DNA of 64,000 nt, taken from NCBI RefSeq assembly GCF_007197645.1, contig NZ_VKGK01000026.1, positions 20,576-84,575 of the forward strand, read 5' to 3'. A program made the translations under genes and the position numbers. The notes beneath the pieces were generated by a model. It made no database searches, was not told where the DNA came from, and was given only the letters and a program-made list of their open reading frames with translations. Below, one piece after another: positions 35,079 through 44,316 of this stretch (position 1 is its first letter; the number at the start of each line of letters is the position of its first letter). Source of the DNA: Shewanella hanedai. GTDB lineage: Bacteria; Pseudomonadota; Gammaproteobacteria; Enterobacterales; Shewanellaceae.

Positions 35079-35099
35079 GTTTCAATCATGCGTTTAAAT
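35079..35099. promoter_or_regulatory. Possible PsrA-like operator upstream of the acyl-CoA dehydrogenase
   Basis: An imperfect inverted repeat of the form TTTCAATCAT-GCGTTTAAAT lies about 60 bases upstream of the start. It loosely resembles the TTCAAAC-TGTTTGAA site of the PsrA fatty-acid regulator, but only about half of the positions are symmetric, so this is a weak suggestion. Confidence 0.25.
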
Positions 35100-35421
35100 A
35101 TTAACTTTTACAAGAGACAGTTTACGTCAACGCTAATTCAGCCGTAGTAAATCGCAGCCTCATGACAAGTTAACAATATCTGATCACACTTGTTTCTATT
35201 TGATCTTAAGCAAGTAATCTCTATTATTCAGCGCTTAATAACCCTCTAAGATAAAATATTCTTATATAAAGACGTTGTTTTATTCCCCGAACAGCATAAA
35301 CCGTAATTGAAGACAACTTCCTCTTATGAAAAAGTGAAAAACAGGCTAAGCTAACCGCGTTATTATTCCGACTCGCAATCAAAGATAGCGAGTCCAGTAT
35401 TGTGGAATGGAGAAACAGATC

Positions 35422-36270
35422 ATGGGTTCAGTGACAACGAAGAAACACGCTAACGGCTTGGAATATGTAGATGTTGATACGCCAGCATGTAAAGCCAGAA
35501 TTTTTTTACAAGGCGCACAGATTGATTTTTTCCAGCCTAAAGGACAAGCCCCGCTGCTTTGGGTCTCAAATGCTGATGATTATCAAGCAGGTAGCGGCAT
35601 AAGGGGCGGGATCCCAGTTTGCTGGCCTTGGTTTGGCATGAATGATAACCCTGAGTGGCCGCAACATGGATTTGCTCGCACCCGTTTATGGGATCTTGAA
35701 TCAGTAAAGATGAAAGACACAGGTGTCGAACTCAAATTCACCCTAAAAATAGGGGAAGAGGATAAGCAATATTGGCCACATGATACCCGCGTGGAGATGT
35801 TATTCATCTTAAATGACACCCTAACGGTCTCATTAAGAAATACTAACCTATCGGGTTACCCAATTAGTTTTACTCAAGCCCTGCATACATACTTCCCTAT
35901 TGGCGATATCGCCAAACTTAAAGCCACCGGCTTTGAAGGTTCTCAATATGTCGAATTTGGTGAAGGACCCTATGCTCAAAAAGACGATGAAGTGCTATTC
36001 AACAAAGAAACAGACCGTGTCTACACCAAGCTCAATAGCATTCAAGAACTGCACACTTCAGATGGGATCATTGAAGTCGGCCGTGAAAACAGCAATTCAG
36101 CCGTACTCTGGAACCCTTGGATAGACAAGTCACAACGTTTATCTCGATTTAATGCTGACGATTACCTTTCGATGGTCTGCTTGGAAGCGGCTAACGTCCT
36201 CGACGATGCGGTAACCTTGGCTCCAGATGAATCTCATACCTTAACTACCACGATCCGCTGGAAAAGTTAG
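35422..36270 (+). CDS. yeaD: D-hexose-6-phosphate mutarotase, YeaD-like
   Basis: I place the start at ATG 35422 (282 residues), because GGAG lies nine bases upstream and relatives begin MGSVTTK-like; the frame is also open from ATG 35407. The aldose-1-epimerase-type beta sandwich shows RGGIPVCWPWFG, PQHGFARTRLWDLE (conserved His), SFTQALHTYFPIGD (second His) and MVCLEAANV with the conserved Glu near the C-terminus. The family interconverts the alpha and beta forms of glucose 6-phosphate and similar sugars. A strong terminator follows. Confidence 0.9.
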   Translation: MGSVTTKKHANGLEYVDVDTPACKARIFLQGAQIDFFQPKGQAPLLWVSNADDYQAGSGIRGGIPVCWPWFGMNDNPEWPQHGFARTRLWDLESVKMKDTGVELKFTLKIGEEDKQYWPHDTRVEMLFILNDTLTVSLRNTNLSGYPISFTQALHTYFPIGDIAKLKATGFEGSQYVEFGEGPYAQKDDEVLFNKETDRVYTKLNSIQELHTSDGIIEVGRENSNSAVLWNPWIDKSQRLSRFNADDYLSMVCLEAANVLDDAVTLAPDESHTLTTTIRWKS

Positions 36271-36295
36271 TTCGTCACACGTTAACTATTTACCT

Positions 36296-36323
36296 AAGGC
36301 CGATAATCATTCGGCCTTTTTTG
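36296..36323 (+). terminator. Terminator of the mutarotase gene
   Basis: AAGGCCGA/TCGGCCTT stem with a short loop, followed by TTTTTT, 25 bases past the stop. Confidence 0.85.
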
Positions 36324-36445
36324 TCTCTCTAATATTCCTGAATCTAACCTGACTCTAATCTGAGTCCTCGAGGCATTTCTCACCTATTTGTATTTTCATC
36401 ATGCTAAACTCAAACACTACTGACAGGCCACAGAAATAACTATTG

Positions 36446-39400
36446 ATGATCCGCATCTTATCCCGCACCAAGCGGCTTATGCTCGCGCTTTTTTTTATCT
36501 GCACTTGCCTACTCACAGCAATCGTTTTTGGCTATGAGTGGCTAGCAATAAAGATTGCGGATCAATATCTGGCCAAATATAACACTCAGATCACTGAATT
36601 CAGGATTCGCCCCCGCTCGCTCACTCATTGGCAACTGCCAAAATTGACATTAAAGGTCAAAGGAAGCGAGATCAAAATCCAAGATCTTGAACTTACATTT
36701 GATAAGCATTTTTCTCCCTTTAACTTTTCTACTGACCAACTAACAAAGATCACATTAGGTCGTGTTGATGTCAGTCTGAGCCCAGATGTGCTGACAAATG
36801 AAGGTAAATCTGTCGATTCACAGGGACCCACTTTGGCTCTGGATATCGCCCAACTTCCTCAAATTGATATTGGCTATACGCAACTCACGCTTAAAGGGAT
36901 CCCGTCCACGCGTTTGAGTCTAGATTTAGAGTACCTAAGACTAGATAAACAGGGACGATTAACCAGCTTTCTCAGCCAGCAAGGGGAAAAGCTTTTCGCC
37001 TTAGATGCCCGGCTAAATGAGAAAAAATGGTCTGTTTCAAGTTCTATCGTCTTTGAACAGCTTCAGCTCCTGTTAACCCAAATAAGCCAACAAGCTCACG
37101 ATAGTAGTGCCTTAAGTATTCTGTTACAGGCAAAAGCAAGATTAGATGAACTTGGATTGCAGTTTAGTGGAACTCTAAATAGCCAAGCTGATTTAAACCT
37201 TAAAACCGCCCAGTTGCAATCCACACATCAGCTGATTGATAGCCAGTTGGTCTTAACCAAGTTATCAAATTTAGTCATACTCCCAAGTACTTTGGCCACA
37301 GTTCCGAAAAGTGAACGTGAACGCCAACACTTACCTAACCGACAGCTTAAGTTTGAGATAAAAGGTCATATTGCTGATTTATCATTAACCCTGTCCCCTC
37401 TCTCACTGCAATTGGCTCCTGATCATCAGCAACAAGCTTCACTGCTTTCACTCATTGAAAATGGCGAACTGCGCAAGGTTATCGAACAAGTCCATCTGAA
37501 CAATCAAAATAATAACCAGGAATTTGACAAATTAGCGGTGGCACTATCACTCAATAAGCCGGTCATCTACTCATTTCAGTCTCATGAAATAAACGCCCCA
37601 AATGCTCAATTCTCATTTGAGACTGACAAACTCTCTGTCATCAGCTCAGTAAAGGAGTTTAACCTTAACGTACCGACTGAGACCAACAATCTAGCGCTCA
37701 ATAGTGTGTGGTCGCTGAAAGCAGAAACGAAAGCCACACTGAATCTAGAACAACTCTTAGATAAGAACGTGGATAAAAGCGTCCCCTTATTCAAATTTCC
37801 TCTGGCTAAAAGTTCTCTGTTTTTGCAAGGAGACCTTAAAATCGAACCGATAGATAACGAAACGGATAGCTCATCTGCGCAGCAAACGGCATTTAGCTTC
37901 AACATCGACCCACAAGCTCAAATCACCAGCGATGGGCTTACTGTTCACGCTAGCCAAGGTAAAAAACCGACCGCGATGAACATGAAGGTAAAATCACTCT
38001 CTTTACTAAGCCACTCTCCTCTTAAAGCCAGCTATGTTTCCGGTCAGGTTTCTATGGCATTACCTAGCCTCACTTTAGCCCTCGGCCCAGTGAGCTACTA
38101 TCATCCTCAACCTTCATCTAAAACCAAAGAGATCGAATTTGAAGTTGAGAGTCTAATCTTTAACGCGAGCAGCCCAAGTTACTTCACTACTACACAAAGA
38201 GATTCAGGCGATAAGCAAGATTTGGCAGCAAGTGATTTTCAGTTCACAGGATCCGTCTTTTCGTTAACCTCATCGGGCGTGAGCTTTTTAGATAAACAGG
38301 TAGATGAGCTTTTAGCACAACCGAACAGTGCACTTTCAGATAAAGAAATAGCATTGCAGGCACCATTAGCGTCACCATCATTGTTTATCTCTACCCAGGA
38401 GACCAAATTTGCGTCATTAGATACCATCCTTATAAACAGTGTTCACACCAATAAAAGTAATGATGACAATGACCGTCGATTAATGGTCACACTTCCCAGT
38501 TTCACACTAGAACAAACAGACTCAGAACTCACCCATGTCACGAAACTAAACTCAAAGCCAATAAATCAGCGGGCATTAAATCAAGAGTTCACTGGGCAAC
38601 TTCCCAAACTCAGCCTAACAATAGCGAAGCCAACGACGCTAGAACTGAACCCTGAACACGGGATCAGTGTGTCGACATTGCTTAGTCAAACTCCTTGGGA
38701 GAATCAAGCCACATATCACATTGAGGGATTAGAGATAAAACGTCATTATCATAAGAACAAGCGTCTTAGAACCGAAAAGTTATTACAGCTTTATCAAGGC
38801 ACTGTGACGCAAACATTTAATTGGAATAAAGAAAGCTTATTGACCCAAGAGCAGTGGGATTTTGACGGGCTTGAACTCAACTCAGAGCATAAAGTCACCC
38901 CAGATTTAGCACACACCGACGCTTCCCCTTTATCCATTAATGGTAAAATCAATCTTGATACCGAACTCAGCCATGTTATCTCGCTCATTGAATCAACTTA
39001 TCCGCTACCGACAACACTTTATGCCGATGGGCATGCAGCGCTTAATGCTCGCTATCAGTTTACACAAAAGAGAGTGCCGGTAAATAAAGAGGACAAAGCA
39101 TCAACTCAGAAAGTCAGCCAATTTATTGTCGATTTCACTCCAACACTCAGTGAACTGAGTGGCAGCATTAATGAGCTGCCGTTTGAGGAGGCAATGATGA
39201 ATGCTAAATGCCAACTGAGCTTGCACAGCAGTCAAGAGGGTGAGACTTCGGGCACTAAAGAGCAAAGTACACTCTCCTGTCCTGATATCAACTTATCCGC
39301 TACCGCCTTCAATCCAGGCGTGCTTATTGAAGACTTTACCTCTCATGCCAGCCTCTTAGTCTCTTTGGATTCAGAGCACGCTTTAGATTCTAACCAAATA

Positions 39401-39982
39401 GAACCCGCTGACAATGTGCCTGCCAATCTGTCGAATTTCGATATCCAGATGAATGCCGATGGTAAGCTTTTGGGCGGTAAACTCAGCCTGCCTGAATTCA
39501 GCCTTAAGCTGAAAGACCGCTCCCACGGATACTTATTACTTCAAGGGCTTAGTTTGGCAGAGCTTATCGCGATTCAACCTCAAGTTGGTCTGCATGCTGA
39601 TGGGACATTTGATGGGGTGCTACCGGTAGAATTGGTCGGTGGAAAAGTGTCGGTCAGTGGTGGACGACTGGCCGCAAGAGCGCCAGGAGGACTGATTACA
39701 CTGAGTGGTAATCCTGGTGTTGATCAGATGAGAGACTCACAACCCTATTTAGACTTTGCCTTTTCAACGTTAGAACATCTTGAGTATTCGCAACTTTCAA
39801 GCAGCTTTGATATGGCGCCGTCAGGAGATGCTATTTTAAACGTTAATGTGAAAGGAGAGGCAAAAGGGATTGAACGACCTATCCACTTGAACTACTCTCA
39901 GGAAGAGAATATGTTACAGCTTTTAAAAAGTCTGCAAATAGGCGATAAACTGCAGACTCAAATTGAACAGTCCATGAATTAA
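36446..39982 (+). CDS. ydbH: YdbH family protein (AsmA-like, envelope lipid transport)
   Basis: A protein of 1178 residues from ATG 36446. An N-terminal membrane anchor (about 12-33) is followed by a very long periplasmic region rich in beta strands. The C-terminal part (about 990-1160) has the dicarboxylate-like domain of the family: FDIQMNADGKLLGGKLSLPEFSLKLKDRSHGYLLLQGLSLAELIAIQPQVGLHADGTFDGVLPVEL. In E. coli YdbH works redundantly with TamB and YhdP in phospholipid transport to the outer membrane, aided by the YnbE lipoprotein. It is larger than E. coli YdbH. It is followed by ynbE and ydbL, the same order as in E. coli. Confidence 0.88.
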   Translation: MIRILSRTKRLMLALFFICTCLLTAIVFGYEWLAIKIADQYLAKYNTQITEFRIRPRSLTHWQLPKLTLKVKGSEIKIQDLELTFDKHFSPFNFSTDQLTKITLGRVDVSLSPDVLTNEGKSVDSQGPTLALDIAQLPQIDIGYTQLTLKGIPSTRLSLDLEYLRLDKQGRLTSFLSQQGEKLFALDARLNEKKWSVSSSIVFEQLQLLLTQISQQAHDSSALSILLQAKARLDELGLQFSGTLNSQADLNLKTAQLQSTHQLIDSQLVLTKLSNLVILPSTLATVPKSERERQHLPNRQLKFEIKGHIADLSLTLSPLSLQLAPDHQQQASLLSLIENGELRKVIEQVHLNNQNNNQEFDKLAVALSLNKPVIYSFQSHEINAPNAQFSFETDKLSVISSVKEFNLNVPTETNNLALNSVWSLKAETKATLNLEQLLDKNVDKSVPLFKFPLAKSSLFLQGDLKIEPIDNETDSSSAQQTAFSFNIDPQAQITSDGLTVHASQGKKPTAMNMKVKSLSLLSHSPLKASYVSGQVSMALPSLTLALGPVSYYHPQPSSKTKEIEFEVESLIFNASSPSYFTTTQRDSGDKQDLAASDFQFTGSVFSLTSSGVSFLDKQVDELLAQPNSALSDKEIALQAPLASPSLFISTQETKFASLDTILINSVHTNKSNDDNDRRLMVTLPSFTLEQTDSELTHVTKLNSKPINQRALNQEFTGQLPKLSLTIAKPTTLELNPEHGISVSTLLSQTPWENQATYHIEGLEIKRHYHKNKRLRTEKLLQLYQGTVTQTFNWNKESLLTQEQWDFDGLELNSEHKVTPDLAHTDASPLSINGKINLDTELSHVISLIESTYPLPTTLYADGHAALNARYQFTQKRVPVNKEDKASTQKVSQFIVDFTPTLSELSGSINELPFEEAMMNAKCQLSLHSSQEGETSGTKEQSTLSCPDINLSATAFNPGVLIEDFTSHASLLVSLDSEHALDSNQIEPADNVPANLSNFDIQMNADGKLLGGKLSLPEFSLKLKDRSHGYLLLQGLSLAELIAIQPQVGLHADGTFDGVLPVELVGGKVSVSGGRLAARAPGGLITLSGNPGVDQMRDSQPYLDFAFSTLEHLEYSQLSSSFDMAPSGDAILNVNVKGEAKGIERPIHLNYSQEENMLQLLKSLQIGDKLQTQIEQSMN

Positions 39983-40080
39983 GTTGTATTACACTGAGGC
40001 GTTCAGCTTATCGTCATCTTAAACTGGTTATAGTTTATCTACTCAAACTACTTCAGAGACAGGATTAAAAGGAACTTGCT

Positions 40081-40281
40081 GTGAAAAAATTGCCCATCCA
40101 ACGCACTAGCTTAAGCGCAATTATCGCTCTGCTACTGATGACAGGCTGCACGCCAACAATACAGATAGCACCACCGGATAAGCCCATCGTGATTAATCTC
40201 AATGTTAAGATTGAACATGAGATACGCATTAAAGTGGACAAAGAGCTCGATGAACTACTCACCAATGATGAACTTTTTTAA
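40081..40281 (+). CDS. ynbE: YnbE family outer-membrane lipoprotein
   Basis: A 66-residue lipoprotein starting with GTG 40081 after an AAAGGAA site. The signal sequence ends in the lipobox LMTGC with Cys22. The mature part TPTIQIAPPDKPIVINLNVKIEHEIRIKVDKELDEL is the YnbE signature. YnbE partners YdbH, probably joining its C-terminal end to the outer membrane. It sits 98 bases after ydbH and 27 bases before ydbL. Confidence 0.9.
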   Translation: MKKLPIQRTSLSAIIALLLMTGCTPTIQIAPPDKPIVINLNVKIEHEIRIKVDKELDELLTNDELF

Positions 40282-40308
40282 CCAACTCAGCAAAATAAGG
40301 AGTAGAGA

Positions 40309-40629
40309 ATGAAAACTAAGTTACTCGTGTTCACTGCAGGTTTACTGCTGAGCTTAAACGCATTTGCCATCTCTTTACAGGATGCAAAATCTCAAGGTTT
40401 AGTGGGTGAACAAGCTAACGGTTATTTGGGTACCGTCATAAACGAACCTCAAGCCAACAGTGTTGCCAAAGAGGTGAACGCTAAGCGTAAAGCGCATTAT
40501 GAGAAAATAGCTAAGAAGAATGGCATCACTGTCAATGAAGTGGCCAAACTCGCGGCGCAGAAGGCCATGAAGGCAACGAAACGTGGTCAGTATATAAAAG
40601 ACTCGAATGGCAAATGGGTAAAGAAATAG
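40309..40629 (+). CDS. ydbL: YdbL family periplasmic protein (DUF1318)
   Basis: A 106-residue protein with a signal peptide (1-20). The mature part ISLQDAKSQGLVGEQANGYLG and VNAKRKAHYEKIAKKNGITVNEVAKLAAQKAM matches DUF1318. In E. coli YdbL acts with YdbH and YnbE as a modulator of their assembly. The gene ends the operon, with a strong hairpin 19 bases after the stop. Confidence 0.9.
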   Translation: MKTKLLVFTAGLLLSLNAFAISLQDAKSQGLVGEQANGYLGTVINEPQANSVAKEVNAKRKAHYEKIAKKNGITVNEVAKLAAQKAMKATKRGQYIKDSNGKWVKK

Positions 40630-40647
40630 CGCTCAAGTTAAGCCAAT

Positions 40648-40673
40648 AAAAAAGCCCGCAATGCGGGCTTTTT
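40648..40673. terminator. Bidirectional terminator between ydbL and the nuclease gene
   Basis: AAAAAGCCCGC/GCGGGCTTTTT with a two-base loop. It serves the plus-strand ydbL operon and the minus-strand nuclease gene ending at 40695. Confidence 0.88.
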
Positions 40674-40694
40674 ACTGTTCACTAAACGGCTAAG

Positions 40695-43517
40695 TTAGAA
40701 TCGTAACTTAGCACTGTCTTTCAAACCATCGTTGTCTTTTACCACTAATTTAACTTTAGAAGCACGAGTCGCAAATTTCACCGCAACTGGGCCAGATGCC
40801 TTGCTACCATCATTAAACTTCCACTTATGCTTAGTGATATAGCCATCTTCATCGTAACTTAGCGATACAAAGATATCGATAAACCATAGGTCGATATGAT
40901 GGATCACAGCAACTGGATTTACCTGCTCAGGCTCAGTGCTAATCGTGATCGTTTGAGAAACACTATGGCTTAAGCCTCCGTCATCGGTAACCGTTAAGGT
41001 AACAACATAATCGCCATCTTGCGCATATTCATGGCTTACATTCTCACCATTACCGGTACTGTCATCACCAAACTGCCACTCATAGAGCACCAACTCACCA
41101 TCTTCATCGGTAGAGGTGCTGGTCAAGTTAACCATTGCGCCTTGAACGTCAGCAGTAAAGCTGGCTACAGGTGCCATATTTGCAGCTTCAAGCAGTAAAG
41201 AGATAATCACAGGATCATGATCTGAAGAGCGGTATGCATCGCCATTGTAAAGCGTCTCTAACTGAGAAGCTGACTTAAACTCTTCGTTATAATCAATCGA
41301 ACGTGGCTCATCGGTGTTGATATGCCACTCAGTGACATCCACAACGTTGTCGAGCAATGCGCTGTTGGCTAATGCATGATCTAACTGGCCAGTTTCACCA
41401 GAAAAGACATAAGAGTAAGCACCAGTTTTACCTAAGTGATCAAACAACTCTGTATAGCCAGCATCACTTAATGCTGTTAATGGATCTTCTTGAGCATAAG
41501 CATTCAAGTCACCAATAAGCAGAACTGCAGCCTCTGGATATTCTGCATCTAACCAAGTTCCCACCGCTTGCGCTGCACGGGTACGCGTTAAGTTACAGTT
41601 AGCTTGACCGTCATTAAGATCAGGATCCCCAAGACTGTCACAGTTACTCCCCTTCGACTTTAGGTGATTCACCGCTACAACAAATGATTCATCACTGTCG
41701 TTAAGCGAGAAAGCTTGCGTCAGCATAGGGCGGTTTTTACCGTCATTAAACAAAGGTTGACCATCATCATCTAGCGGTGAGTTAGCAGAAGATAGAATCT
41801 TAGCTGCACCTTCAGGGCTAACCTTATCAAGTCGGTAGATAATCCCTACTGCAATCGCATCGGTTCCAATCCCACTACCACCGCCATTGACGTAACCATA
41901 ACGGGTTTCGCCAAGTGCCACGTTAAGGCCAGAAACGAGGTCAGCAATGGCTGAACTAGCACCAAAACCGTCGTTCTCAATTTCCATCAAACCAAACAAA
42001 TCAGCATCGATGCCAACCATTGCACTAATGATTTTGACGCGTTGACGTTCAAACTCAGTGGCAGTATCAGCGCCACGTGGTGTTGGGAATCCAGCGCCTG
42101 CACCATCGCCATTGAAGTAGTTAAGTACGTTGAAACTTGCCACGGTCAAATTACCACCCGCAGCAAGATCAGGTGCTAAAGTTCTGGCGTTGTCGGCAAC
42201 GATATTGACCGTATCGACAGGCATTAGACGATACTTACCAAATCCATAATGCATCATTGCATTTAGACCTGTGACCATATCACCAACACGAACAGTATTG
42301 TCAGCACTTAACCCCGGCGCTGGGTAGCGAACAGGATCAGGATTTTGCGAGGTTAAACCATCGTCAAGTACAATGGCATCTCTTGCATTGGCTGCTGTCA
42401 CCGCGAGGGCGTCAGCGCCCGGCGCTGCGACTTGCGTGCCAATGAAGTGACGCTCACTGCCCAGCAATAACTCACCAAAACGGCCTAAGTTATAGACTTC
42501 ATTAACAACTAGGTTTTGAGTAAAGCTCACTCGCATCCCTTCAAAGGCTTCAAGATCAGCAATATCATCAACAGGCAATGTCACGCTAGCAGCAGTTGGA
42601 ATCGCTTGTGCTGAACCACACAGTTTGTGTGACACAATATCAGCCAGCTCTGTGAGCCCGTTAAACTCTTTAACCACTGCTTGAACGCGAATAAGATCGC
42701 CCACAAGGTAATCGGTATCACCACCGGTATAAACAAACACACCTTCTGAAGTAAGAGGATCCGCATCGACTGCATCATCAGCACTCTGAATGAAGAGTCC
42801 TTTTAAGCCAGCCTCTTGATTGCTGGTCACCACTGCTTCTACTTCAATGGTTTGTCCATTTAATGGACTCACATCTGTTTGCCCTTGCACTGCATGAATG
42901 CTAACCGCAGGATCATGACACACGAGTTCAACTGGAGGTGGCGGATCAATTGGACCTGAACCATCGAATTGGCCAAGATCTGAAATATCATCTTGCGCGA
43001 AACCAAGCCAAGTCTCTAAACTGGCGACATCATCTGCAACGGTGTCAGCAGTCAACATATCTGGATTACGACGCAGTGTATTATTTTGTGTCGATAAGTC
43101 GCCACTGCCCCACTGGCTTCCAGGATCAAAACCAACTTGACCTAGGCTGTCGACAACCTCACCGCTTGAAGTTAATACAATGGCGTCATCGCCATTGAAA
43201 AAGCTGCTATTACTGACTTGATCAGCAAGAGCTAAAATTTCAGCACTTGAATCGTTATCGGCGACAACATAAGTTTCACCCGCAGCCAATGAGCCACTTA
43301 AACTGATGTTGGCTCCAGCTTGGGTATTACCATTAAAGTAAAATTCGACTTGGTATTGACTTAGATCAATCGCGGTTGCGGTTGGATTGTAGAGTTCGAA
43401 GGCTTTATTGTTACTACTGCCCTCGACATATTCAGAAAAAATTAGATCATCTGCTGCCTGTGCGAACGTGGACACACCACCTATCGCCAAGGCAAGCAAG
43501 CTTGCTTTGGTAAACAT
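40695..43517 (-). CDS. ExeM/NucH-type extracellular nuclease with PKD domains
   Basis: A 940-residue secreted protein with a signal peptide (1-21) and GGGG upstream of the ATG. Domains in order are a lamin-tail domain (about 22-150, LIFSEYVEGSSNNKAFELYNP), an OB-fold-like YhcR region (200-430), and an endonuclease/exonuclease/phosphatase domain (about 445-780, with ASFNVLNYF, LMEIENDGF, VAVNHLKSKGSNCD, LIGDLNAY, SSDHDPVI). Two PKD-like beta domains close the protein (about 785-865 and 870-940). ExeM of Shewanella is a surface nuclease involved in biofilm DNA turnover. Unlike many relatives, no GlyGly-CTERM membrane anchor is seen at the C-terminus. Confidence 0.92.
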   Translation of the reverse strand: MFTKASLLALAIGGVSTFAQAADDLIFSEYVEGSSNNKAFELYNPTATAIDLSQYQVEFYFNGNTQAGANISLSGSLAAGETYVVADNDSSAEILALADQVSNSSFFNGDDAIVLTSSGEVVDSLGQVGFDPGSQWGSGDLSTQNNTLRRNPDMLTADTVADDVASLETWLGFAQDDISDLGQFDGSGPIDPPPPVELVCHDPAVSIHAVQGQTDVSPLNGQTIEVEAVVTSNQEAGLKGLFIQSADDAVDADPLTSEGVFVYTGGDTDYLVGDLIRVQAVVKEFNGLTELADIVSHKLCGSAQAIPTAASVTLPVDDIADLEAFEGMRVSFTQNLVVNEVYNLGRFGELLLGSERHFIGTQVAAPGADALAVTAANARDAIVLDDGLTSQNPDPVRYPAPGLSADNTVRVGDMVTGLNAMMHYGFGKYRLMPVDTVNIVADNARTLAPDLAAGGNLTVASFNVLNYFNGDGAGAGFPTPRGADTATEFERQRVKIISAMVGIDADLFGLMEIENDGFGASSAIADLVSGLNVALGETRYGYVNGGGSGIGTDAIAVGIIYRLDKVSPEGAAKILSSANSPLDDDGQPLFNDGKNRPMLTQAFSLNDSDESFVVAVNHLKSKGSNCDSLGDPDLNDGQANCNLTRTRAAQAVGTWLDAEYPEAAVLLIGDLNAYAQEDPLTALSDAGYTELFDHLGKTGAYSYVFSGETGQLDHALANSALLDNVVDVTEWHINTDEPRSIDYNEEFKSASQLETLYNGDAYRSSDHDPVIISLLLEAANMAPVASFTADVQGAMVNLTSTSTDEDGELVLYEWQFGDDSTGNGENVSHEYAQDGDYVVTLTVTDDGGLSHSVSQTITISTEPEQVNPVAVIHHIDLWFIDIFVSLSYDEDGYITKHKWKFNDGSKASGPVAVKFATRASKVKLVVKDNDGLKDSAKLRF

Positions 43518-44316
43518 ATTAACCCCTTAATATCATCCATTAAACATCTTTTTATGTCAGCATTTGACTCTTTTGTTCAAATTACTGTTATTTCAAACCT
43601 ATAAATCAGCACGAAGTATAAAGCGTGCTGGTTACAGGCAAGTTACAGGAAGGTGTCACCAAGGTAAATACAACTAACGAACTTCTTCGCATAGTTTTAT
43701 TGAGAAAACTTCTGATATAAAACAGTAAATAAGCTTGATTGTATGTACAAGGCAGGTTTCAGCGCTTTTAGCCGGAAGTAGAACAAGACTCTAATTGCGT
43801 GCATGAGGTTAAGCGAGTGTTTCCAACTGAAACAACTGTGCGCTAGACACCTAAAAATAGCTAACACACGTGAGCCGACTCACAGCTTAAAGAAAAAACG
43901 AATTAAATGCCGCTAAAGACAAGGTAACAAGAGTAAAATTTCGTTTCTAGGGAAAAGCAGAACTAAAAAACAGATAAGCTTCTCCTCTGGCATCTCAATA
44001 TACCCAAGCTACCTCTAGATGCTCGTTTCAGAGCTCCCGTAGGATAGCTGAACAAGGCAGTGATTGAGGATAATGGTTATTCCCTTATTGAAATCACTAA
44101 CACAGTGCAGATATTCTACGGGAACTCCCGAAGGGCACGGCGAGAAGCAACATTTTTCTGCGTTATGAAAAAGTGAATTAGAATAACTAGTCCAACTATT
44201 TCATGCCTTGAACTCCGTTACTTCTCGACATGCTGAATCCTGCATCTTGAAGTGGTTTGGGTATATATCTACTTTGGTAGTTATTTTCGCTGTTGGTTTT
44301 GAATTTAGGGTTAATT
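43518..44316. other. 800-base intergenic region with a dispersed repeat
   Basis: Contains the promoter region of the nuclease (near 43520-43620) and a second type of MITE-like repeat at 43999-44265. I see no gene in 43620-43998. A 77-codon forward frame at 44208 is made by the repeat and overlaps dcuA in another frame; I reject it. Confidence 0.5.
43999..44265. repeat. Second MITE-like repeat (TATACCCAA ends)
   Basis: A 267-base element with imperfect inverted ends: TATACCCAAGCTACCTC-AGATG at left and CATCTTGAAGTGGTTTGGGTATA at right. No coding frame. Similar ends with a GCATCTTGAAG motif are widespread in Vibrio and Shewanella genomes. The right end is 51 bases upstream of the dcuA start. 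Confidence 0.7.
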
